64,000 bases of DNA from RI-153 sp963752935 (GCA_963752935.1 CAVWAL010000023.1:806001-870000); one strand, 5' to 3'. Shown: positions 35,223-44,430, numbered from the stretch's first letter. The notes: generated from the letters alone by a model not told the origin. Program-made: numbers and translations.

Positions 35223-36656
35223 TTAAAGTCCGGCCAGCTTCTGCCCATCGCGTAGGATATCGTCGACGCGATCTCCCTGCGTCGTTTCAGTGTAGACACG
35301 GATCAGCGGTTCGGTGCCCGAGAAACGCACCAGCAGCCAGCCGCCATCTTCCATGACGAATTTATAGCCGTCGATCGTCACCAGATCAACAATAGGAATA
35401 CCGCCCAGCGTCTTGCCGGTGATGTCGATGGTATCCAGCAGATGCTTCGCCTGCTGCTTCATCTCGTTGCCGGTGAGACGGGTGTCGATCCGTCCATAAA
35501 AGTGTTCGCCGACTTTGTCGAAGAGCATCTTGAGCAATTCGGTCGGGCTTTTGCCCGTGCGCACCATAAAATCCAACAGATAAAGATTGGCGACAATGCC
35601 GTCGCGTTCCGGCACATGACCGTGGAAGGCGTAGCCGCCGCTCTCTTCGCCGCCAATCAGGGCGTCGTGTTCCACCATCGCCGGGGCCACATATTTGAAG
35701 CCCACGCCGGTTTCGACTACGGGGACGTCGTAGAGTTTGCCCAGTTTGTTGAGCATAGACGTGGTGCTGATCGTCTTGACAATAGGGCCACGTTCTCCCC
35801 GAATCGCCAGCAGATAGTAGGCCAATAGCCCAAAGACGCGCAATTGATCGATAAATTCGCCCGTTTCCGAGCCGAAGCCGCAGCGGTCGGCGTCGCCGTC
35901 CATGATACAAACGGCGTCTGCGCCCATTTGCACGCCGTAAGCGAGACCGGCATCCACATTGGGCGGAATCGGCTCGGGTCGCAACATTTCGGGGAAGATC
36001 GGGTTGCGCCCGGCGTGAAATTCGAGGATCTCCGTGCGCCCACCGCCCAGGATTTCACTGAGCCAGCCGGCGCCGTTGCCCCACATATTGTCCACCACGA
36101 TCTTGAGACCGGCATCCTTGATCGGTTGGACGTCGATCAGGTCGGCGATGCGTTTCATGTAAGCAGGACGGGGGTCGAAGATTTCGATCTGCCCGCCGTC
36201 CAACGCCTTTTGTAACGGAATCGAGCGGATGGCGTCCGTGTCCGTTGCGGCGGGGATGCGCGCCTCGATCCCCTTCAACCCCTCCGGCGCAATGGCGCCA
36301 CCGGTGGCATCGCGCACCTTGAAGCCATTGTCTTCAGGCGGATTGTGGCTGGCGGTGATGTTGACGGCGGCCACGGCGCCCCTGGCCGGGACGCTGAAAC
36401 TGATCACAGGCGTGGGCGTCGGCCCGTCGGTGAGAAAGACGTGAAAGCCGTTTCCGGCCAGCACCTCGGCGACTGTCGCCGCAAACTTCTCGCCCATGAA
36501 GCGTTTGTCATGGCCGACAACCACAGAGGCGCCGGCGTGTCCTTCGTCGTGCAGCCAGGCTGCAAATCCTTGCGTGCAGCGGCGCACATTGGCAAAGGTA
36601 TAGTCATCGGCCACACGGCCGCGCCAGCCGTCTGTCCCAAACTTAATGTCGCTCAT
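35223..36656 (-). CDS. phosphoglucomutase/phosphomannomutase family protein
   Basis: A 477-residue alpha-D-phosphohexomutase that interconverts hexose 6- and 1-phosphates. The four domain signatures are present: catalytic serine ITASHNPPEDNGFK, metal loop IMDGDADRCGF, sugar-binding loop GGEESGGYAF and phosphate-binding RFSGTEPLIRVY. The FGTDGWRG start is the usual N-terminus. The sequence does not separate glucose from mannose or glucosamine preference. It follows the pgm gene by 75 bases on the same strand, so the two mutases are probably co-transcribed and may serve different sugar-nucleotide routes, together with glmU elsewhere in the window. Confidence 0.92.
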   Translation of the reverse strand: MSDIKFGTDGWRGRVADDYTFANVRRCTQGFAAWLHDEGHAGASVVVGHDKRFMGEKFAATVAEVLAGNGFHVFLTDGPTPTPVISFSVPARGAVAAVNITASHNPPEDNGFKVRDATGGAIAPEGLKGIEARIPAATDTDAIRSIPLQKALDGGQIEIFDPRPAYMKRIADLIDVQPIKDAGLKIVVDNMWGNGAGWLSEILGGGRTEILEFHAGRNPIFPEMLRPEPIPPNVDAGLAYGVQMGADAVCIMDGDADRCGFGSETGEFIDQLRVFGLLAYYLLAIRGERGPIVKTISTTSMLNKLGKLYDVPVVETGVGFKYVAPAMVEHDALIGGEESGGYAFHGHVPERDGIVANLYLLDFMVRTGKSPTELLKMLFDKVGEHFYGRIDTRLTGNEMKQQAKHLLDTIDITGKTLGGIPIVDLVTIDGYKFVMEDGGWLLVRFSGTEPLIRVYTETTQGDRVDDILRDGQKLAGL

Positions 36657-36730
36657 TCCAATTTCCTTGATGATGGGTAGCTAAAAGATTCACTCTGTGT
36701 CCGCCTCTCCGACCAAATTTCTATCTGTCT

Positions 36731-38386
36731 CTACCCGATCCCCGCCGCCCGAAAGGCGTCTTGCACGATCTCCTGGGCTTCCTGCACGAGCTGGTCGAGA
36801 TGTACTTCGCCGCGGAAACTTTCGGCGTAGATCTTGTAGATGTCCTCAGTGCCCGATGGACGCGCCGCGAACCAACCATTTTCGGTCACCACTTTGAGTC
36901 CACCGATGGGGGCATTGTTGCCCGGCGCCCTCGTCAGTTTGGCCGTGATCGACTCTCCTGCCAGCTCGGTGCGTTCAATCAGATCGGGTGAGAGGTCGGC
37001 CAGGACGGCTTTCTGTTTGCGATTGGCCGGTGCGTCGATACGGGTATAGACCGGGCTGCCGAAGCGTGCTTCCAGTTGTCGATAATGCTCGCCTGGATCT
37101 TTGTGCGTCTTGGCGGTGATTTCCGCCGCCAGCAGATCCATGATGATGCCGTCTTTGTCGGTAGTCCACACGGTGCCATCCTTGCGCAAGAAAGATGCGC
37201 CCGCGCTCTCCTCGCCGCCGAAACCAAAGGAGCCGTCCACCAATCCATCTACAAACCACTTGAAGCCAACCGGCACTTCGGCCAGGCGCCGCCCCAATGA
37301 AGCGGCGACACGGTCAATCATTGAGCTGGAAACGAGCGTCTTGCCCACGGCGGCGTCTTCACGCCAGCCGGGTCGATTCTGGAAGAGATACCAGATGGCG
37401 ACGGCAAGGTAATGATTGGGATTCAGCAGCCCGCTGCTGCGGGTGACGATGCCGTGCCGGTCGTAATCGGGATCATTGCCAAAGGCCACGTCGAACTGAT
37501 CTTTGAGGTTGATCAGGCCGGCCATCGCATAGGGTGATGAACAGTCCATGCGGATCTTGCCGTCTTTATCCACGGTCATAAAACTGAAGGTGGGGTCGAT
37601 GCGTCTGTTGACCAATCGCAGGTCGAGACCGTAGCGTTCGGCGATAGGCTGCCAGTAGGCAATGCCGGCGCCGCCCATTGGATCAACGCCGATCTTCAAC
37701 CCGGCGGATGCAATGGCGTCCATGTCAATCACTTCTCCCAGATCAGAGACGTAGGGGGTGACATAATCATGGGCGCGCACGTGGTCGGCAGCCAGCGCCT
37801 TTTGCCACGAGACACGCTTCACCGCCTTCAGCCCATCCATCAAGATCTGATTGGCCCGCTCCTGAATGGCTTTGGTGGTTTCGGTACCCGCGGGCCCACC
37901 TTCGGGTGGATTGTATTTGAATCCCCCATCGTCGGGTGGGTTGTGGGATGGTGTGATCACAATGCCATCGGCCCGATCACTGTGTTGGGCGCGGTTATGG
38001 CTGAGGATGGCGTGCGAGATCACCGGGGTGGGGGTGTAGCCCAGGCCGTCCTGGTAGAGCACATCGACGTTATTGGCAGCCAGCACTTCGATGGCCGAAA
38101 TCAACGCCGGTTCGGACAGGGCGTGGGTGTCCATGCCCAAAAAGAGCGGGCCGGTGATCCCCTGTTGTTGCCGATACTCGCAGAGCGCTTGCGAAATCGC
38201 CAGGATGTGGTCTTCATTGAAACTGCCGGATAGGGATGAACCGCGATGTCCGGATGTTCCGAATGACACGCGCTGATTCAAATCGTTCATATCAGGGGAT
38301 TGAGTGTAATAGGCGGCGACCAGCCGGGGTATATTCACCAGGAGTTCCTGGGGCGCCGGTTTGCCTGCCAGCGGATGCAGTGCCAT
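36731..38386 (-). CDS. pgm: alpha-D-glucose phosphate-specific phosphoglucomutase
   Basis: A 551-residue mutase of the E. coli Pgm type, interconverting glucose 1- and 6-phosphate. Signatures: RVSFGTSGHRGSSL near the N-terminus, catalytic serine ITPSHNPPDDGGFKYNPPEGG, metal loop GNDPDYDRHGIV, sugar loop GFGGEESAGASFLRKDG and phosphate loop ARPSGTEDIYKIYAES. Length matches this longer subfamily (about 545). The ATG at 38386 (MALHPLAGKPAP) follows GGGAGG by six bases; the longer frame to 38449 was rejected. It is the first gene of a two-mutase unit, and its upstream region holds repeats. Confidence 0.94.
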   Translation of the reverse strand: MALHPLAGKPAPQELLVNIPRLVAAYYTQSPDMNDLNQRVSFGTSGHRGSSLSGSFNEDHILAISQALCEYRQQQGITGPLFLGMDTHALSEPALISAIEVLAANNVDVLYQDGLGYTPTPVISHAILSHNRAQHSDRADGIVITPSHNPPDDGGFKYNPPEGGPAGTETTKAIQERANQILMDGLKAVKRVSWQKALAADHVRAHDYVTPYVSDLGEVIDMDAIASAGLKIGVDPMGGAGIAYWQPIAERYGLDLRLVNRRIDPTFSFMTVDKDGKIRMDCSSPYAMAGLINLKDQFDVAFGNDPDYDRHGIVTRSSGLLNPNHYLAVAIWYLFQNRPGWREDAAVGKTLVSSSMIDRVAASLGRRLAEVPVGFKWFVDGLVDGSFGFGGEESAGASFLRKDGTVWTTDKDGIIMDLLAAEITAKTHKDPGEHYRQLEARFGSPVYTRIDAPANRKQKAVLADLSPDLIERTELAGESITAKLTRAPGNNAPIGGLKVVTENGWFAARPSGTEDIYKIYAESFRGEVHLDQLVQEAQEIVQDAFRAAGIG

Positions 38387-38522
38387 CGTGCCTCCCTTGG
38401 GTTTCACTTTTGACAAACGTGCGTACAGTATAACAGTTCTACCATCCACAGGCTAGGAATCTTGCTCACAGGGGTGCATCTCACAGTATTGGGTGGGTTC
38501 ATGCCTACCGGGACGCCACGAC

Positions 38523-38577
38523 GGATGGACACGGAGGTCCATCCCTACGGGTAGGGACCGGCCTCCGTGCCGGTCCG
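38523..38577. repeat. composite palindromic repeat (three nested hairpins)
   Basis: GGATGGAC-ACGGAG-GTCCATCC is followed by CCCTAC-GG-GTAGGG and then GGACCGGC-CTCCGT-GCCGGTCC. The two outer hairpins carry complementary loops, so the whole also forms one large inverted repeat. It lies in the 575-base gap between pgm and the AraC/methyltransferase gene. No coding capacity is seen. Confidence 0.7.
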
Positions 38578-38587
38578 TTCTGCGTAG

Positions 38588-38663
38588 CGTTGGTTTCGAT
38601 ATGCCTCGCAGACTCGGCTACTCAACCGGCGCTAGTCCCCCTGGTCAAGCCAAATTTGGAAGT
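38588..38663 (-). repeat. dispersed repeat, shorter copy
   Basis: Read on the minus strand, AAATTTGGCTTGACCAGGGG, then GACTAGCGCCGGTTGAGTAGC and TCTGCGAGGCATATCGAAACC match 55921-56010 closely. A 14-base palindromic segment near 55965-55980 is missing here. Confidence 0.7.
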
Positions 38664-38696
38664 GCTGAGTGATTACAAAAAAGGGGACGATGGTGG

Positions 38697-38726
38697 TTGG
38701 TTGCCAACGTGGAGGCGTGCTAAAAT
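38697..38726 (+). promoter_or_regulatory. possible promoter of the AraC/methyltransferase gene
   Basis: TTGGTT (38697-38702), an 18-base spacer, and TAAAAT (38721-38726) with an upstream TG form an extended -10 promoter. It would give a leader of about 230 bases that includes the palindromic element at 38862. Confidence 0.35.
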
Positions 38727-38861
38727 CGGCACGAAGCGGGGGCCCGCCGGCCACGAGTCTTTCGGCCCTTACAGCGAAAAGAAGACGGCCAAAAGCGCAA
38801 GAAACGGGTGGCAGCGGGCGTTGCGGCGCGGTATGCTGTGCAAAGCACATTCGCTATGCAC

Positions 38862-38951
38862 TAGTAAATCCCGGCGGAAATTCACCGACAGTTTCTACCA
38901 GAGGTTGAGATGCCGAATTTCCGCCGTGGAATTTACGCCAAAATGTACTAG
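38862..38951. repeat. ~90-bp palindromic element, copy 2
   Basis: TAGTAAATCCCGGCGGAAATTC and GAATTTCCGCCGTGGAATTTA form an imperfect hairpin. It aligns end to end with 199-290. The element ends exactly at the AGGAGG ribosome-binding site of the downstream gene, so it would fold next to that site in the mRNA. Confidence 0.6.
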
Positions 38952-38961
38952 GAGGCAATTC

Positions 38962-39855
38962 ATGACGATCTACACCAATGAAGTGTTGACATCCACTGTT
39001 CCGATCACAGACTTTGGCCAGGCCGCCGCCGACTATGAAATTGTGGCGCAGGCGATCCACTATCTCGATGAACATTTTCAACGCCAACCAGAATTGGCAG
39101 AGGTTGCAGCCCATGTGGGCATGAGCGAGTTCCACTTTCAACGGCTCTTCAGCCGTTGGGTGGGGATCAGCCCCAAACGCTTTCTACAATATCTGACCAA
39201 AGAGTATGCCAAAGCTGCGCTGGACCACTCTCGATCTGTATTGAATACGTCGCTTGATGCCGGTCTTTCGGGGCCTGGGCGCTTGCATGACCTTTTTGTG
39301 CACACCGAAGCGGTGACACCAGGCGAATACAAGGCCGCCGGGGCAGGGCTCGTGATTCGCTATGGGGTGCATCCATCTCCCTTTGGCAATACGCTGCTTT
39401 TGGTCACCGACAAAGGCATCTGCGGGCTCAGTTTCTTAGCCGATGCAGATGGCAAAGCCGAACTGGCCGATCAGCAACGACAGTGGGGTGCAGCAGACTT
39501 CGTCCACAACCCCGAGGAAACCGGACGACTGGTTGCACAGATTTTCGCAACCGATAGCGCCCCGGCGCCGCTCCATCTCTATGTGCGCGGCACCAACTGG
39601 CAGATCAAAGTGTGGGAGGCATTGATGCATTTGCCGGCCGGTTCACGCGTTACCTATGGTGATATTGCTCGCACCGTCTGTACAACCAGTGCCTCGCGTG
39701 CGGTTGGCAACGCTGTCGCCCGTAATCCAATCGCCTACCTGATCCCCTGTCACCGTGTAGTACGTCAAACGGGACAGCGTCACAACTATCGATGGGGCAG
39801 CGAGCGCAAACAGGCGATCCTGGCCTGGGAGGCAGCACATCAAGATAAGATGTGA
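38962..39855 (+). CDS. AraC-type HTH fused to methylated-DNA--protein-cysteine methyltransferase (Ada-like)
   Basis: A 297-residue bifunctional protein. Residues about 25-110 form an AraC helix-turn-helix domain (LAEVAAHVGMSEFHFQRLFSRWVGISPKRFLQYL). From about 120 an O6-alkylguanine-DNA methyltransferase follows: ribonuclease-like part GVHPSPFGNTLLLVTDKGICGLSF, then VWEALMHLPAGSRVTYGDIA, SRAVGNAVARNP and the acceptor motif IPCHRVV. The alkyl group of O6-methylguanine is moved to the PCHR cysteine. The N-terminal zinc domain of E. coli Ada, which senses methylphosphotriesters, is absent, so activation must differ. AGGAGG lies six bases before the ATG at 38962. The gene stands alone. Confidence 0.92.
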   Translation: MTIYTNEVLTSTVPITDFGQAAADYEIVAQAIHYLDEHFQRQPELAEVAAHVGMSEFHFQRLFSRWVGISPKRFLQYLTKEYAKAALDHSRSVLNTSLDAGLSGPGRLHDLFVHTEAVTPGEYKAAGAGLVIRYGVHPSPFGNTLLLVTDKGICGLSFLADADGKAELADQQRQWGAADFVHNPEETGRLVAQIFATDSAPAPLHLYVRGTNWQIKVWEALMHLPAGSRVTYGDIARTVCTTSASRAVGNAVARNPIAYLIPCHRVVRQTGQRHNYRWGSERKQAILAWEAAHQDKM

Positions 39856-39882
39856 CCGTATCGCTTTCAACAACTCATCCGA

Positions 39883-41160
39883 TTACCCGGCGGCGCCTCG
39901 AAGACGGGTCTTTAGCACTTCCCAGCGGTTAGGCTGCAACTCTTGGGCTTTGACCTCGACGTCCTCATCCTCACGTTCAAAGAGAATATTGAGTCGATCC
40001 TCTTCGTACTTGGCGCCGGCGATCTCGAGCCGGGCCAGGCCTGTGGGCAACGCGACATTGCGCTTCCAATTGCCAATCCGAATCACCAGTTCGTCTACCA
40101 CGCTGCGGTGCAGATCCACGTTGTCTCTCTCGGCCATGGGCAGCGGAATACTGAGGACATAGTGTCCATTTTGGACGTAGATTTGCTGCGGCAACCCGGA
40201 GTAGAAACTCTGTGTCGGATCTCCTGCGCCACCTCGCACCAGATCCTCACCGAAGACGGCTTCGGCAGTGCGCTGGAGCATAGCTTCACCGACCAATTCC
40301 TGCTCAAAAAACGGAATCTGGAAAATGGGCAATGGCTGAAAAGCCTCTTCGATAAATTGCAAGTTGGCCTGCTGTGACTGCTTCCACTGTTTGAAGTACT
40401 CGTCGGCCAGATGCTGCGGGAACACACGGTTGCAGATGACCGCATCTACGCCATATCCATAAAGATTGAGATAGGTGTAGGCGCGCTGTGCTTCTTTGAC
40501 CACCATCTTTTCGGGGTTGAGAACCAAACGCATGCTGCTGACGTTGCTATCGCTCAGCAAAGCGCTTGTGCGCTCGAGGATGTCGACCAGCTCTTCAATA
40601 CTGTCGAAGACGTCATCCTCTGGCAACGGCATGTCTCCGCCGAAGCGCTTCATAAAAGGCCGTGCTAGCTGAATCGTCCTGCGCTGGAAGGGAAAGACCT
40701 TTTCAATATACCAGCGGGCCATTTCAGGGAAGCTCAGCAGTTGCAATGTTGATCCGGTGGGGGCGGCATCGATCACGATGACATCATAGTCGCCGGTCTC
40801 GGCCAGGTGGGTAATCTGCATCAAACTGGACAGTTCTTCCATGCCCGGCAGCACCGATGTTTCCTCGGCTACCAGGCTTTCCATGCCGCGCCAGGAAAAG
40901 AGGACATTCAGATAGTCTTGTACGCGTCCCCAGTACTTGTCCATTTGGTAGAGCAGATCGATCTCCTGCCCCCACAGATTTTCGCGCAGCAAAGTCAACT
41001 CGCTGCCAATTCGTCGATCAAAGCTATCCCCCAAACTGTGGGCCGGATCGGTGCTGACCACGACAGTTCGATAGCCAAGATCGGCACAACGGATAGCTGT
41101 AGCGGCGCTCACGCTCGTCTTTCCTACGCCGCCTTTGCCAGTGTACAGTATGATACGCAT
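39883..41160 (-). CDS. ArsA/Get3-family ATPase
   Basis: A 425-residue P-loop ATPase of the ArsA/Get3 group (ATP-binding anion-transporter ATPase). It starts MRIILYTGKGGVGKTSVSAATA, a deviant Walker A with the signature lysine, and continues with switch I VVSTDPAHSLGDSF and Walker B/switch II DYDVIVIDAAPTGSTLQLLSFPE. A C-terminal extension has an alpha-crystallin-like/HSP20-type beta stretch, as in many bacterial members. No ars genes are nearby, so arsenite export is not supported; membrane-protein targeting or an unknown function is as likely. The ATG at 41160 has GAGGA six bases upstream, so the longer frame to 41235 was rejected. Confidence 0.88.
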   Translation of the reverse strand: MRIILYTGKGGVGKTSVSAATAIRCADLGYRTVVVSTDPAHSLGDSFDRRIGSELTLLRENLWGQEIDLLYQMDKYWGRVQDYLNVLFSWRGMESLVAEETSVLPGMEELSSLMQITHLAETGDYDVIVIDAAPTGSTLQLLSFPEMARWYIEKVFPFQRRTIQLARPFMKRFGGDMPLPEDDVFDSIEELVDILERTSALLSDSNVSSMRLVLNPEKMVVKEAQRAYTYLNLYGYGVDAVICNRVFPQHLADEYFKQWKQSQQANLQFIEEAFQPLPIFQIPFFEQELVGEAMLQRTAEAVFGEDLVRGGAGDPTQSFYSGLPQQIYVQNGHYVLSIPLPMAERDNVDLHRSVVDELVIRIGNWKRNVALPTGLARLEIAGAKYEEDRLNILFEREDEDVEVKAQELQPNRWEVLKTRLRGAAG

Positions 41161-41372
41161 AGGGTCCTCAACTTCTGGGTAGCCCCGCGCAGGGCAGGGC
41201 ACAATGCAAGTGTCGTTCGGTCTCTGACCTGACATTCTGTCGAAAGTCTCTGCATGGCAGACAAGTGAATCTTCGTCGCAACGGTCAGAGCAAGGACCAG
41301 ACTATTGTATATCATCCAAACAACAAAAAGTGTGCAGAGGTTCCCAATTCAAGGATGAGTATTCATATTAAC

Positions 41373-41406
41373 AAAAAAGCCGAACGGAGATACCCATCCG
41401 TTCGGC
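41373..41406 (-). terminator. intrinsic terminator of the SH3-repeat gene
   Basis: On the minus strand GCCGAACGGA, an 8-base loop and TCCGTTCGGC are followed by TTTTTTG. It is 23 bases after the SH3-protein stop. Confidence 0.88.
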
Positions 41407-41428
41407 AAAAATGAGAGGGGAAAGCCTG

Positions 41429-42940
41429 TCAGGGCGTTTCGACCACCGGTAGATTGGCCGGAGCGTTTGTGACGAGTTGAGCAAAAACCCAAGAGTTATC
41501 GATCAGTTGGTACCAATCACCGGCCGGATTTTGGCCAATAATAGTGAGCACCGCCCCGACATCGACTGAGCCGGTAATATCAAACGCAATGCCGGGCCCG
41601 GCACGCAAGTTGGCCGGCGCACTGGTGGTTGCCTGTCCAGACGTAGGGGTTGCCGCATCACTTTCGGTCGTTGCAACAAGTGGCGCTGTTTCTGTGGGTG
41701 CGATTTCTGAAGATGACGTTGTTTCTGTGGGTATCGCCACATCGGGTGCAACACTTGTGGTGGGCTCGGCCTCCGGTGTCGGCGTGGCAACAAGACTGAC
41801 GGCGCTATCCGTGGCCGGCGTCGAGACGGGTGCTGCGGCCGATGTTGACACCAGATCCAGTGCCCGGCGTCCCTGGTTTGGGCCAGAAATGATATTGCCT
41901 TCGGCATCCACCACCGGCACGTCTGTAAATGTCCCGTTGAGCAGTGTGGCAAAGACCCAGTTGCCGTCGGAGAGTAAGTACCAGTCGCTAGCCTCTGTCC
42001 GGCCGACGACAGTAACAACCGTGCCAAAGGCGGCTCCGGTCACAACGTCGAATTCTGTGCCGGGGCCGGAGCGCAAGTTGGCATCGGCGTTGATGGTTGC
42101 CGTCACGGCTTGGGTCTGCGTAATGGGCGGAGTCGTGGTTACCACAGCAGAAGGCGTCGGCGTTTCGATCTCTTCTACAGTGGGTTCTACAGTCGCTTCT
42201 GCTGTGGGTTCTACTGTTGCATTCGGGTCAACCACAGGAACATCGGGGGCTTCGGTCAACAGCACCCCAAAGATCCAGGTACCATCGTTGATCAAGAACC
42301 ACTCACCTGTTGTGTCGCGGCCGACGACTGAAATCAGTTTGGGCGGCTCCAGCGTGCCGACAATATCAAATTCAAGACCTGGGCCGGACCGTAGATTGGC
42401 GACACTGGCGACAATGGCAAGCGCCGGTCCCTGCGTGGACGCAGGTGTACTCGACAGTTCAGGTACAGCGGTAACGTCAGGGGACGTGGTTATTTCTGTG
42501 GTGGCGGTAATATCTGTTGTACCCGTAAGTTCACCTGTGTCGGTGAGCGTGAGGGTTGCAGTCACGGTAAGCGTAGTGTCGGCTTCAGCCTCGGGCTCTG
42601 CCGTGGGCGTCATGGTAGGGGTTGAAGTGGGTGTTGGCGAAGGTTCTTCGGTGGGGGGGGTGGTAGCCTCAGGCGCGACTTCTTCAGGGGTCGGCAGATC
42701 GGTAGGGGCCACTACCACGACCGGTTCGTCTATCAATCCTAGACCTGTGGGCCGAGCTACCCCCACAAGCTCACCAATCGATGCCACATCAATGCCAAGT
42801 AGGTCAGAAGCATCTTGAAGATCTACCGGTACCCATCGTTGAAGCTCACCAGTTACTGCCAGGTATGGAACGCCCAAGATCATACCCAACCAAACTATGC
42901 TGACAAGTACTGCCATGATCACCGCAAGCGCTCTTCTCAT
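41429..42940 (-). CDS. secreted/anchored protein with three bacterial SH3 (SH3b) repeats
   Basis: A 503-residue envelope protein. One N-terminal hydrophobic segment (LAVIMAVLVSIVWLGMILGVPYL) acts as signal or anchor. A Thr/Pro/Glu-rich linker follows. Three SH3b domains each start NLRSGPG or NLRAGPG and end in a GxWxF/VFxxL pattern: about 190-250, about 290-350 and about 440-500. They are separated by Thr/Pro/Glu linkers. SH3b domains usually bind cell-wall peptides, so a wall- or surface-attached role is likely; no catalytic domain is present. The linkers give a long open frame on the opposite strand that is not a gene. A terminator follows the stop. Confidence 0.85.
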   Translation of the reverse strand: MRRALAVIMAVLVSIVWLGMILGVPYLAVTGELQRWVPVDLQDASDLLGIDVASIGELVGVARPTGLGLIDEPVVVVAPTDLPTPEEVAPEATTPPTEEPSPTPTSTPTMTPTAEPEAEADTTLTVTATLTLTDTGELTGTTDITATTEITTSPDVTAVPELSSTPASTQGPALAIVASVANLRSGPGLEFDIVGTLEPPKLISVVGRDTTGEWFLINDGTWIFGVLLTEAPDVPVVDPNATVEPTAEATVEPTVEEIETPTPSAVVTTTPPITQTQAVTATINADANLRSGPGTEFDVVTGAAFGTVVTVVGRTEASDWYLLSDGNWVFATLLNGTFTDVPVVDAEGNIISGPNQGRRALDLVSTSAAAPVSTPATDSAVSLVATPTPEAEPTTSVAPDVAIPTETTSSSEIAPTETAPLVATTESDAATPTSGQATTSAPANLRAGPGIAFDITGSVDVGAVLTIIGQNPAGDWYQLIDNSWVFAQLVTNAPANLPVVETP

Positions 42941-43676
42941 TCCCTTCTTGCCTTTCAGGTGGTACTGTTTCTACCCATGAGGTCAGGAACTCTTCTCTCT
43001 TGTACTCCGAGAATTTCCAAAAGAGTTTTGCGGCCAGGTGTGCTACGTCATCAATTACCCTGCCACTTGCTTAATTGTGTGTGACTACGCCACCGTGCAG
43101 GTATCTCATAGTTTACGCCTGTACAGGTGCGCTACGACAATGGGTAGGCTGCCAGTGAATGGATACCGAGGCCACTATACCATTTGTTGGAAGTGTAACA
43201 CAGGTTGAATTGGACTTCAATTGAGTAATTGAGTTCCGCAGGGCCGATCCTGTATATCTATACTGCATGTCGCCCTTTTGCACAATTTTTTGCCCATAGA
43301 CGTCGATGCCGAATGTTATCAAACACAAACATATTGCTAACCTTTTGGCAACATTCTTCTATCAAACAGTTGATATGATCGTAACCACTGTCGGGCGACA
43401 AGCTTTTTGCCAGACATAAGACTGATGACAACGCAACGTGAATGGCTGCGTTTCAGCCCGAAATTGACGATTTCACCATAAATCCTCTAACTATGTTGTG
43501 CATTTTGATGAAAATTAGCACTAGACAGCGCTGTCCATGTGTGGTAAGATTATTGCACAGCAAATGCACAGGAGTCCTCTATACCGGTAGGATGATAGAA
43601 AGTAACTGGTATTGTCAGGATCGCAGACGCACCCAGGATGGCCAATTAGAGGTATCTAGCTAAAGGGATATAAGCA
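42941..43676. other. 736-base intergenic region between divergent genes
   Basis: AT-richer than its surroundings. On the minus strand TGG-TATAGT (-10 at 43179-43174) could serve the SH3-protein gene, with a leader of about 230 bases. On the plus strand a good promoter for the Crp-like gene lies at 43522-43550. No convincing coding frame, tRNA or riboswitch was recognised between them. Confidence 0.5.
43522..43550 (+). promoter_or_regulatory. promoter of the Crp/Fnr-family gene
   Basis: TAGACA (43522-43527), a 17-base spacer and TAAGAT (43545-43550) with TG one base upstream (extended -10). The leader to the start codon is about 120 bases. Confidence 0.6.
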
Positions 43677-44390
43677 ATGTCTTACGAAACACTTCTCCAG
43701 CGCCCCCAGGTTACACGAAACGAAGGAAGCCAACGCAACTTCAATATCCCACAAATGTTGATGGATTTGCGTGACGAAGATCCAGTTTTCGGGCGTCGCA
43801 TCAATATCCGCAGCATAGAGCGAGGCGAGACGGTATCGACTGCCGAGGATCTTAAGCGCAAGATGTATATGCTTATGCAAGGGCAGGTTCATCTTGTCTG
43901 TACCAATAATGAAGGACGCCGCCTGGTGATTGCCACGTTGGAGTCTGGGGCGATCTTTGGCGAAGGGGCACTCAATAACCCCGGCGAGGCGAACGTTTTT
44001 GCGGAAGCGGCATCGGATGTTACCGTCTGGTCTGTGCCGGCATCCGAAGCGCGTAACATGACCATTCAGTACCCGATTTTGGGGTGGGGCATGTTGCAGA
44101 CTTATGGCAAGCGGCTGATGCAGGTAGAGAACAACCTGGAAGATGTCGCTTACAAGAAACTACCGGAACGGCTGGCGGCGTTGCTTGTCGAACTGAGCCA
44201 TCAGGAAAACGGTCTGATCCAGGGCGTAAGCCACCAAGCACTTGCCGACCGACTTGGGACTTACCGAGAGACGGTCAGCGCGATTTTGCGTGATTTCAAA
44301 CGCCAGGATCTGGTTGAGCTGGGGTATCGGCGTATCAATATTATTGATGCCGAGTCTCTGAAAGAGATTGCCGGAATCTGGGAGTGGTAG
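43677..44390 (+). CDS. Crp/Fnr-family transcriptional regulator
   Basis: A 237-residue regulator with a cyclic-nucleotide-binding-like domain (about 35-150: MYMLMQGQVHLVCTNNEGRRLVIATLESGAIFGEGAL) and a C-terminal winged helix (about 160-230) with recognition helix VSHQALADRLGTYRETVSAILRDF. No Cys cluster for an Fnr-type iron-sulfur centre is visible. The phosphate-cassette residues of a true cAMP site are not complete, so the effector is unknown. The ATG follows AAAGGGATATAAGCA. It has its own promoter and a hairpin terminator before the RNase J gene. Confidence 0.9.
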   Translation: MSYETLLQRPQVTRNEGSQRNFNIPQMLMDLRDEDPVFGRRINIRSIERGETVSTAEDLKRKMYMLMQGQVHLVCTNNEGRRLVIATLESGAIFGEGALNNPGEANVFAEAASDVTVWSVPASEARNMTIQYPILGWGMLQTYGKRLMQVENNLEDVAYKKLPERLAALLVELSHQENGLIQGVSHQALADRLGTYRETVSAILRDFKRQDLVELGYRRINIIDAESLKEIAGIWEW

Positions 44391-44430
44391 GTACCAATTA
44401 CGCAATCCATAACTTTATAAGGTAAAATAA

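Noticed and set aside
38590..38961. In-frame extension upstream of the Ada-like gene
   Set aside because: It runs through two repeats, has Arg/Lys-rich non-conserved sequence, and the ATG at 38962 has a perfect AGGAGG site.
39883..41160. Arsenite efflux ATPase role for the ArsA-like gene
   Set aside because: No arsB, arsD or arsR neighbours; the family also includes Get3-like and uncharacterised bacterial ATPases.
41544..42818. A 424-codon plus-strand frame
   Set aside because: It is antisense to the Thr/Pro/Glu-rich SH3 protein; its Ser/Val/Thr repeats only mirror the low-complexity linkers.
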